Shown here in pieces: positions 1 through 5,373 of a stretch of DNA of 5,814 nt. This DNA comes from Chloroflexota bacterium. GTDB taxonomy: Bacteria > Chloroflexota > Chloroflexia > Thermomicrobiales > JADLAZ01. The position numbers and the translations under genes were made by a program. The notes under the pieces are model-generated. The model did no database searches, was not told the origin of the DNA, and saw only the letters and a list, made by a program, of their open reading frames with translations. The stretch's first letter is position 1; each line of letters begins with the position of its first letter. The stretch covers positions 1 through 5,814 of the forward strand of contig JADLAZ010000280.1 in NCBI GenBank assembly GCA_020849725.1. Reading direction: 5' to 3'.

Positions 1-1292
1 GTGCACTGCGAGAGGATGTTGCCGCCCTCGGCGGTGAACGTCACCGCGGTGCCATCCGGCACCGGGTTCTGGAAGCGATCGCCAAGGCGAGCCGTGACGT
101 CCGTGGTCACGCCATCGACGTTCCATCCCTCGATGTTGAAGCAACCCACCGCCAGCGAGAAGCTGGCGTCGGTGGGGATGCCGGTCGTGACAGTCAGCTG
201 GCTCGACTGAGTGGAGATGTTGGGCGTGACGCTGGTGACGGTCGCGGTGACCTTCACGGACGTCGCCACGGTGCCGGCGCTGACCACGGTCTGCACCTGG
301 CCATTGGCACCGCTCGTGGCCGTGGCCGGCGTGAGCGAGATGCCGCCGACCTGCGTATTGAGCGCGAACGACACCGCGGCGCCCGACACCGGGCCGCCGG
401 TCGAGTCCACGACGCGGAAGACCACGGTCGAGCTCTCGGGTCGGCTCGCATCACCGGTCCCTTCCAGCGCGATGTTGGTCGGCGTCGCCGACACGAAGAT
501 GATCGAGCCCACTGCTGCCGCGGCAACGTTCACCGTGCCGCTGGCCGACAGGCCGCCGCCGGTGGTGGTGGTCGCCGTGATCACGTCGGCGCCGCTGCAG
601 CCCTGGGCGACGTAGTTGACGGTGGCAATGCCGGTACTGGTGCTGGCCGTGGCCGACGGCTGGATCTGCGCCGTCCCGGAGGCTACGCAGTTGGAGCTGA
701 AGATGATGTCGGCATCCTGCGTGTAGAGCGTTCCGTCCGACTGCACCAGCGAGACGCTCAGGGTCGTGCTGCCGCCGGCAGACAGATTCGCGTTGGAAAT
801 GCCGATCACGCCGGCCTGGAAGGCCGCACCGGTACCGGTGCCCAGCTGAACGGTGTTGCCACCGGTGGCCGCGGCCACCTGCACCGCCACCGTTGCCGGC
901 GCCAGGCCGGACACGGTGGCCGTGACGGTGATCGTGCGCAGCGAGGAGTCGCCGGCGGTGCTCAGCGTCGTCGTGGCCGCACCGCTGGCATTGGTCGTCG
1001 CGGTCGAGGGGGCGACGCCACCCGAGGTCGCGCTGAAGGTGACCGAAACGTCGCGCAGCAGTGCATTGTTCGCATCGCGCACATAGGCGGTGATCGTCGC
1101 GTCGCTGGAACCATCGGAGGGGATCGACTGGGCACTGGAAACGACCGTCAGCGTGGCCGGCGCTGCTCCGCCGCCCGAGCTGCCGCCGCCGCCCGAGCTG
1201 CTCCCGCCAGCGAAGTCGCTACCATCGCCGCCGCCGCCGCAACCCGCGAGCGCCAGCGCCACCAGAGCCGTAAACCATCCGAGTTTTCGCAT
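1..1292 (-). CDS. Putative lipoprotein with tandem bacterial Ig-like (Big-1-type) domains; 3' end outside the window
   Basis: The reading frame is open for 430 codons from an ATG at 1292 to the left edge, with no stop, so the C-terminus is missing. The start is supported by an AGGTGA ribosome binding site 5 bases upstream and by a good lipoprotein signal: basic n-region (MRK), a short hydrophobic stretch and lipobox LAGC with Cys18. The residue after Cys18 is Gly, so nothing argues for inner-membrane retention and outer-membrane sorting is likely. Residues 19-45 form a Gly/Ser linker. Three Thr/Ser/Val/Ala-rich beta repeats follow at about 46-139, 148-257 and 262-369, with the Big-1 pattern (alternating beta strands, G-x-V-S-x-V-x-F-like strands, then an ATTN/SGANG-type turn leading into a V-x-A-x-V strand). 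A fourth, different module begins at about 371. Family members (invasin/intimin-type Ig domains) usually act as rigid extracellular stalks or adhesive modules. The gene sits 56 bases after pilQ on the same strand, so co-transcription with the pilus operon is plausible. Exact function is unknown; adhesin, pilus-associated surface protein or structural lipoprotein are all possible. Confidence 0.88.
   Translation of the reverse strand, partial: MRKLGWFTALVALALAGCGGGGDGSDFAGGSSSGGGGSSGGGAAPATLTVVSSAQSIPSDGSSDATITAYVRDANNALLRDVSVTFSATSGGVAPSTATTNASGAATTTLSTAGDSSLRTITVTATVSGLAPATVAVQVAAATGGNTVQLGTGTGAAFQAGVIGISNANLSAGGSTTLSVSLVQSDGTLYTQDADIIFSSNCVASGTAQIQPSATASTSTGIATVNYVAQGCSGADVITATTTTGGGLSASGTVNVAAAAVGSIIFVSATPTNIALEGTGDASRPESSTVVFRVVDSTGGPVSGAAVSFALNTQVGGISLTPATATSGANGQVQTVVSAGTVATSVKVTATVTSVTPNISTQSSQLTVTTGIPTDASFSLAVGCFNIEGWNVDGVTTDVTARLGDRFQNPVPDGTAVTFTAEGGNILSQC
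1168..1203 (-). repeat. Two tandem 18-bp units in the Gly/Ser linker of the lipoprotein gene
   Basis: On the plus strand the 15-base unit CCGCCGCCCGAGCTG occurs at 1168-1182 and again at 1186-1200, giving an 18-base period. A GCC-triplet run lies nearby at 1227-1240. Read on the coding strand, these encode the SSGGGG/SSGGG linker just after the lipid-anchored cysteine. The period is a multiple of three, so gain or loss of a unit would alter linker length without breaking the frame. Confidence 0.8.
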
Positions 1293-1297
1293 CTTGA

Positions 1298-1314
1298 TCA
1301 CCTGCAAGTCACCT
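1298..1314 (-). promoter_or_regulatory. Ribosome binding site of the Ig-domain lipoprotein gene, with a duplicate copy upstream
   Basis: Reading the coding strand, AGGTGA at 1303-1298 lies 5 bases before the ATG at 1292, an excellent Shine-Dalgarno position. A second identical AGGTGA lies 11 bases further upstream at 1314-1309. The strong proximal site supports independent translation initiation rather than reliance on coupling to pilQ, whose stop is 56 bases away. The 1293-1348 gap shows no recognisable promoter and no convincing terminator. Confidence 0.7.
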
Positions 1315-1348
1315 TTGCCTGCCGACACCCACGTCACCGGGGCGTGGC

Positions 1349-3508
1349 TCAGTAGACGCTGACCCCTTCGCGCAGGATCTTCGGTGTCACGAAGATCAAC
1401 AGCTCGTCCTTGTTGTTGACCTTGCTCGTGGTCTTGAACAGGTGGCCGAACACCGGGATGTCCCCGAGCAGCGGCACCTTGGTCTCGGAATCGCGGCGTT
1501 CGGTCTCGAGGATGCCGCCGAGCACGACCGTCTGGCCGTCGTTGACCAGCACCTGCGTGCTGATGGCGCGCGTGTCGATGGCCGGCACGTTCACGCCGCC
1601 GGAGGTCACGATCACCGAGCCGACGCTGTCCTTGGTCACGGCCAGGTCGAGGATGATGCGGTTGTCCGGCGTGATCAGCGGCTTGACCTTCAGCGACAGC
1701 ACCGCCTTCTTGAACTGGACCGTGGTCGCGCCCGAGGACGCCGACTGCTGGTAGGGGATCTCGACGCCCTGCTCGATGGTCGCTTCCTTCTGGTTCGCCG
1801 TGATGACGCGCGGCGAGGAGACGATTTCGCCGCGACCCTCGGCCTGCGCGGCGGAGAGCTCCAGGTCGACGATGTAGTCGGAGCCGAGCAGCATGAACGC
1901 CAGGCTCCCGGCCGGGCTGGCGACCGGCAGGTTGACGTTGTAGCGGTTGGCCGCACTCGCGCCCGTGGGCACACCGACCGGGTAGACCGTGCCGTTGTTC
2001 TGCAGGTTGCCCAGGGCCGAGCTCAGGCCCAGGTCGGTGGCGGCGGCGGTACCGCTGGTCTCGAACAGGCCGTCATCGCCGTTGCGACCGGTCGCGGTGA
2101 GGCCGGCGCGCACGCCGAGATCGCGCTCGAAGTCGTCGTTGACGATGACGATGCGCGACTCGATCAGTACCTGGCGCACCGGGATGTCGAGCGTGCCGAC
2201 CAGCTTGCGCACCTGGGAAATCGTGTCCGCCGTGTCGGTGAGCAGCAGCGTGTTGGTGCGCTCGTCCACGGCGACGCTGCCGCGCGAGGTCAGCACCGAG
2301 TTGGAGCTGCCGCTCTTGAGCAGCGCGGCGATGTCGCTCGCCTTGGCGTAGTTGACCTGCAGGTACTCGGTGCGCAGCGGCGCCAGCTCCTGCATGTCCT
2401 TCTTGGCCTCGAGATCGGCCTTCTCGCGCGAAGCGAGCTCCTCGGCCGGTGCGACGATGATGACGTTGCCCTGCTGGCGCTTGTCCAGGCCCTTGGTGCG
2501 CAGCACGATGTCCAGCGCCTGGTCCCAGGGCACGCTCTGCAGGCGCAGCGTGACGCTGCCGCCGACCGAGTCACTGACCACGATGTTCTGCCCGCTGGCG
2601 TCCGCCAGCAGCTGCAGCACCGCGCGCGTCTCGATGTCCTGGAAGTTCAGCGAGAGCTTCTCGCCCTTGTATTCCTTCTTGTCCTCGGCCGCGGCGGCGG
2701 CCGCCTTGCGCGACGGCTGCACCTCGACGATGTACTGGTCGTCGGTCTGGTAGGCGAGCTGCTCGAAGTCGCCCGTGGCGTTGATGACGATGCGCGTATC
2801 CCGGCCGGCGCGCACCGCGTCGAAACCGGACACAGGCGTGCCGAAGTCCAGCGTGTCGTAGCGGCGCGTCAGGTTCTTGGGCAGATCCGTGCCGGCGAAG
2901 TCCACCATGACCTGCGAACCTTGCTGCGACACGCTGATCGGCGTGCGCGGGTCGGTCAGCCTGACGATGAGCCGGCCGCTGCCATCGGCGCCGCGGCGGA
3001 AATCGATGCTGCTGATCGCGCGCGCCCCGGCGGGCGCCGCCGCGGCCGACTCGCTGCTCACCGCGGCAACTGCCGCACTGGCCGCCCCTGCCGGGCCGGC
3101 GCCGACCGTGACCACGAGATCATTGCCGTCGACGCGCGTCTGGTAGGGCTGCATCTGGTCGAGGTTCAGCACGATGCGCGTACGGCCGTTGGCCTCCGCC
3201 GCGAGCAGTGTGTCGATGCCGCCCGAACCGATGTCGATGCGGCGCGAGGGCAGTGCCAGGCCGGTATTCGGCAGGTCGAGCGAGATGCGCGCCGGCTTGT
3301 CGATCGTGAACGACAGCGGCTCGGGCGCCGGACCGGTGAGGTGCAGCGTGAGCTGGACCTGCTTGCCGTCGAGCTTCTGCACGTCGATCGACTGCAGCTG
3401 GTTCGCGGGGGCGACGTCCTGTGCGGCGGCTACGGCGACGTAGCAGCTCAGTGCCAGGCCGAGGGCGCCCCGCAGCAGGTTGACGGCGATTGATCGATTC
3501 ATTCGCAT
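1349..3508 (-). CDS. pilQ: PilQ, type IVa pilus outer-membrane secretin
   Basis: A 719-residue protein, within the normal range for PilQ (about 700-770), which forms the gated outer-membrane ring through which the pilus is extruded. Visible layout: signal peptide 1-29 (hydrophobic core, AAA before Gln30); a first AMIN domain at about 38-135, thought to bind peptidoglycan; an Ala-rich linker 136-164; a second AMIN domain at about 164-263; a polyalanine/charged linker 266-283; a short secretin/TonB N-terminal domain at about 284-355; a NolW/secretin N1-type domain at about 379-445; and the secretin beta-barrel domain to about 713. The barrel contains EIVSSPRVITANQ from 561 and the family signature VPLLGDIPVFGHLF at 678-691. 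It follows pilP by 15 bases, matching the order in which the proteins stack from inner to outer membrane. Two start codons are possible (ATG at 3508 or 3502). No truncation or frameshift is seen. Confidence 0.98.
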   Translation of the reverse strand: MRMNRSIAVNLLRGALGLALSCYVAVAAAQDVAPANQLQSIDVQKLDGKQVQLTLHLTGPAPEPLSFTIDKPARISLDLPNTGLALPSRRIDIGSGGIDTLLAAEANGRTRIVLNLDQMQPYQTRVDGNDLVVTVGAGPAGAASAAVAAVSSESAAAAPAGARAISSIDFRRGADGSGRLIVRLTDPRTPISVSQQGSQVMVDFAGTDLPKNLTRRYDTLDFGTPVSGFDAVRAGRDTRIVINATGDFEQLAYQTDDQYIVEVQPSRKAAAAAAEDKKEYKGEKLSLNFQDIETRAVLQLLADASGQNIVVSDSVGGSVTLRLQSVPWDQALDIVLRTKGLDKRQQGNVIIVAPAEELASREKADLEAKKDMQELAPLRTEYLQVNYAKASDIAALLKSGSSNSVLTSRGSVAVDERTNTLLLTDTADTISQVRKLVGTLDIPVRQVLIESRIVIVNDDFERDLGVRAGLTATGRNGDDGLFETSGTAAATDLGLSSALGNLQNNGTVYPVGVPTGASAANRYNVNLPVASPAGSLAFMLLGSDYIVDLELSAAQAEGRGEIVSSPRVITANQKEATIEQGVEIPYQQSASSGATTVQFKKAVLSLKVKPLITPDNRIILDLAVTKDSVGSVIVTSGGVNVPAIDTRAISTQVLVNDGQTVVLGGILETERRDSETKVPLLGDIPVFGHLFKTTSKVNNKDELLIFVTPKILREGVSVY

Positions 3509-3511
3509 CTA

Positions 3512-3517
3512 CTCCCT
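3512..3517 (-). promoter_or_regulatory. Ribosome binding site of pilQ; leaves the start codon ambiguous
   Basis: AGGGAG reads 3517 to 3512 on the coding strand, inside the 15-base pilP-pilQ gap. It is only 3 bases from the ATG at 3508 but 9 bases from the in-frame ATG at 3502 (Met3). The wider spacing is also compatible with initiation, so mature translation may begin MNRSI rather than MRMNRSI. Either choice keeps a good signal peptide and gives the same processed protein. Confidence 0.6.
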
Positions 3518-3523
3518 AGCCGG

Positions 3524-4048
3524 TCACTCGTTCAGCGCCAGCGCCGCGGGTCGCTCGATGTACCCGCCGAGGCCGTCCGGAACGACTTCAGTCAGCGTGA
3601 TCTTGGAAGGCGTGATCTCGGAGATCTTGCCCTCATTCTGGCCCATGTGGCTGCCGACGAGGACACGCTGCACGCGCCCGTCTTTGACCTGCACCAGTCC
3701 GTAATTGTGCCCACCGAGCCTGAGCGTGCCGACCATGCGCAGCGTATCGAGCGAGAACTGCTCGAGGAACTCGCGGTTGCGGCGCAGCTCGGGACGGATG
3801 CCCGGCGCACTGGAAGCTCCCGATCCGCCCGGCACGAACGGCGAGCGCATGCTGGAGCTCGTGTACGTGAAGGTGTCGTAGGGCTTGATCTCCGGCAGCG
3901 GCTCGACGCGCCCGCCGGGCTCCTTCTTGGTCGCCTCGATGAAGCGATCCAGGTCCGCGTCGCGACCCGAGCACCCGGCCAGCGCGCCGGCCGCCAGCAG
4001 AGCCAGCAGGCCAATGGTGTGCAGTTTGTGGCGATTGTCCGGTTTCAT
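3524..4048 (-). CDS. pilP: PilP, type IV pilus inner-membrane lipoprotein linking PilNO to PilQ
   Basis: A 174-residue protein, the usual PilP length. It has a lipoprotein signal peptide with lipobox LAGC and acylated Cys26, then a flexible, mostly disordered stretch (about 27-90). That stretch contains the conserved RSPF motif at 68-71, within the region that in homologues binds the PilN/PilO heterodimer. A compact beta domain follows at about 94-170, opening with FLEQFSLDTLRMVGTL and ending with a VVPDGLGGYIERPA segment, both typical of the family; this domain contacts the N-domains of PilQ. Asp at +4 and +6 after the cysteine, rather than +2, leaves membrane sorting unclear from sequence alone; homologues act at the inner membrane. 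The ATG at 4048 is preceded by a GGTGGAAG Shine-Dalgarno-like stretch. The gene lies 30 bases after pilO and 15 before pilQ. Confidence 0.97.
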   Translation of the reverse strand: MKPDNRHKLHTIGLLALLAAGALAGCSGRDADLDRFIEATKKEPGGRVEPLPEIKPYDTFTYTSSSMRSPFVPGGSGASSAPGIRPELRRNREFLEQFSLDTLRMVGTLRLGGHNYGLVQVKDGRVQRVLVGSHMGQNEGKISEITPSKITLTEVVPDGLGGYIERPAALALNE

Positions 4049-4078
4049 CCGTTGCTTCCACCCATGGCGCTGCGGGGC

Positions 4079-4753
4079 CTAGCGGCGCGCCGACGCCGGC
4101 GCGCGACGCTTGCTGCCGGTCTCGGACTTGCGTTTCTCGGCCTCGGCGGCCGCCACTTCCTCGTCGTCGAGGTAGCGATAGGTCTTGGCCGTCAGGTCCA
4201 TCTGCAGCTGGTCGAACACCTTGCTCTTGTCGGCCGACTTGATCTGGATGTCGTGCAGCGTGACGATGCGCGGCAGCGCCGCGATGCCGCCGATGAACTC
4301 GCCGAACTGGTGATAGCTGCCCGTCAGGCGGATCTTGATCGGCCGCTCGGCGTAGAAATCCTTCTTGATCTCGGCCTGCGGCTGGAAGAGCTTCTCGTCC
4401 AGCGCCGCGGCCAGGCCGGTCTGCGAGATGTCGACCAGCAGGTTGTCGACCTCGGTCTTGCTCGGCAGCTGCCGCAGCATCGCGCCGAAGGACTTCTCGA
4501 TGTCGGCGAGCTGCTGCTTGTAGACCTCGAGGTTCACCGCCTTCTGGTGCTTGGTGCGCAACTCGCTGCGCAGCTGCAGCTCCTGCTTCTCGAGCGTCGC
4601 CAGCTCGGGCTCGCGCGATTGCCAGACGAACAGGTAGAAGCCGGCGATCGACAGCACCACGAAGCAGGTTGCGACGACGCCGGCACGGATCGGGAATGGC
4701 CAGCGGCCCGGGTCGCGCCAGTCGAGTGTGCGCAGTTCCTCGAGCAGGTTCAT
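4079..4753 (-). CDS. pilO: PilO, type IV pilus inner-membrane alignment protein
   Basis: A 224-residue bitopic protein, slightly longer than the roughly 205-215 usual for PilO. It has a cytoplasmic N-terminus of about 22 residues, one transmembrane helix at about 23-44, a periplasmic coiled coil at about 47-90, and a ferredoxin-like domain at about 105-192. Diagnostic family segments are LPSKTEV at 96-102, GSYHQFGEF at 145-153 and LPRIVTLHD at 160-168. PilO heterodimerises with PilN, and the pair carries PilP to form the alignment complex between the cytoplasmic PilM ring and the secretin. The extra length is a C-terminal tail (about 196-224) that is acidic at first and then strongly basic (KRK, SKRR, ARR). 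The ATG overlaps the pilN stop (ATGA), indicating translational coupling and fixing the start. Confidence 0.97.
   Translation of the reverse strand: MNLLEELRTLDWRDPGRWPFPIRAGVVATCFVVLSIAGFYLFVWQSREPELATLEKQELQLRSELRTKHQKAVNLEVYKQQLADIEKSFGAMLRQLPSKTEVDNLLVDISQTGLAAALDEKLFQPQAEIKKDFYAERPIKIRLTGSYHQFGEFIGGIAALPRIVTLHDIQIKSADKSKVFDQLQMDLTAKTYRYLDDEEVAAAEAEKRKSETGSKRRAPASARR
4750..4753 (-). other. pilN stop / pilO start overlap (ATGA)
   Basis: The pilO ATG (4753-4751) and the pilN TGA (4752-4750) share bases, a classic translational-coupling junction. A GGGGGTG stretch 5 bases upstream of the ATG, inside the pilN coding end, may help re-initiation. This fits a need for equal amounts of PilN and PilO, which function as a heterodimer. 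Confidence 0.9.
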
Positions 4754-5370
4754 TTGGCACCCCCGGCGCTCGCGGTGCGCTTGCCCTTCTTGGCCGGCGG
4801 CGCCGCGGCCGGCGCGCTCTCATCGTCGCCCGGCAGGGGGTTCTGCTCGGCGTGCAGCACGAAGCTGTTGCCGAGCGTGCTCTCCTTGCGCGCCTCGACC
4901 ACCTCGAGCTCCGGGTTGCGCAGCCACTGCGAGCCGGCGATGGCGCGCATGAACGAGGAGACGCGCGTCGAGGACTGCGCCACGCCCTCGAGCTTGAGCT
5001 TGCGGCTGGTCTGCGTCACCGCCGTCAGGTACGTGCCGTCGGGGACGATCTTCGCGATCTCGTCGAACACGTGCACGATCTCCGAGCGCGAGCGCTGCAG
5101 CTTGTCGATCACCTGCATGCGGGAAATGAAGCGCTGCTTCTGCGACTCGAGATCGTTGATCTCCTCGTTCTGGCGGTCCAGGACGCGGATCTCGGCCTTG
5201 AGGCGATCGTTGCGCGCGGTCTGTGCATCGATCATCGAGCTCATCCACAGGTAGCCTGCGCCGGTGACCAGGGCCGCGCCGATCAGCGCGAACAGCAGCC
5301 AGACATACAGCGCCAGCTTGCGCTCACGGCGTTGCTGGTCACGCCACGGAAGTAGGTTGATGCGAGGCAT
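4750..5370 (-). CDS. pilN: PilN, type IV pilus inner-membrane alignment protein
   Basis: A 206-residue bitopic protein. The first ten residues contain the family hallmark INLLPWR (4-10), the cytoplasmic peptide that in homologues docks into the cleft of the actin-like PilM. A basic stretch follows (RDQQRRERK), then one transmembrane helix at about 19-43, a long charged periplasmic coiled coil at about 46-95, and a ferredoxin-like domain at about 98-176 that includes DEIAKIVPDGTYL from 103. The C-terminal tail from about 178 is Pro/Ala-rich and then Lys/Arg-rich, probably disordered. PilN pairs with PilO through the coiled coils and ferredoxin folds. The ATG follows the pilM stop directly (TAAATG), with a GGAG 10 bases upstream inside pilM. 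The end overlaps pilO by 4 bases. Confidence 0.97.
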   Translation of the reverse strand: MPRINLLPWRDQQRRERKLALYVWLLFALIGAALVTGAGYLWMSSMIDAQTARNDRLKAEIRVLDRQNEEINDLESQKQRFISRMQVIDKLQRSRSEIVHVFDEIAKIVPDGTYLTAVTQTSRKLKLEGVAQSSTRVSSFMRAIAGSQWLRNPELEVVEARKESTLGNSFVLHAEQNPLPGDDESAPAAAPPAKKGKRTASAGGAK

Positions 5371-5373
5371 TTA
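5368..5373 (-). other. pilM stop abuts pilN start (TAAATG)
   Basis: The pilM TAA (5373-5371) is followed without a spacer by the pilN ATG (5370-5368). The nearest Shine-Dalgarno-like sequence, GGAG at 5384-5381, lies within the last pilM codons, so pilN translation is probably coupled to pilM. PilM and PilN bind each other directly, which gives the coupling a sensible role. Confidence 0.85.

Noticed and set aside
1329..1347. Hairpin between pilQ and the lipoprotein gene (CCACG stem, 9-base loop, CGTGG)
   Set aside because: The stem is only 5 base pairs and no T-run follows on the coding strand, so it does not qualify as an intrinsic terminator.
1..1362. Several plus-strand open frames across the left end (for example 211-615 and 853-1086)
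   Set aside because: They are antisense to a continuous 430-codon minus-strand frame that has a ribosome binding site, a lipobox and repeated Ig-like domains. The plus-strand frames are fragmented and lack any such signals.
2687..2704. GC-rich run encoding six alanines in PilQ as a possible frameshift or regulatory site
   Set aside because: It is an in-frame interdomain linker between the second AMIN domain and the secretin N-terminal domain; the reading frame is intact on both sides.
1442..3493. A 683-codon open frame on the plus strand, antisense to pilQ
   Set aside because: Its protein is dominated by Arg, Ala, Asp, Gln, Leu and Val with no recognisable domain, as expected from reading a GC-rich gene backwards. 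PilQ on the other strand is unambiguous over its full length.
3633..4823. A 396-codon minus-strand frame overlapping pilO and pilP out of frame
   Set aside because: It is extremely Arg/Ala/Pro-rich, overlaps the real pilO and pilP reading frames and is a typical high-GC shadow.
3647..5254. A 535-codon open frame on the plus strand across pilP, pilO and pilN
   Set aside because: It crosses three well-supported genes and their junctions in antisense, has Arg/Leu/Ala-rich low-complexity composition and matches no family I know.
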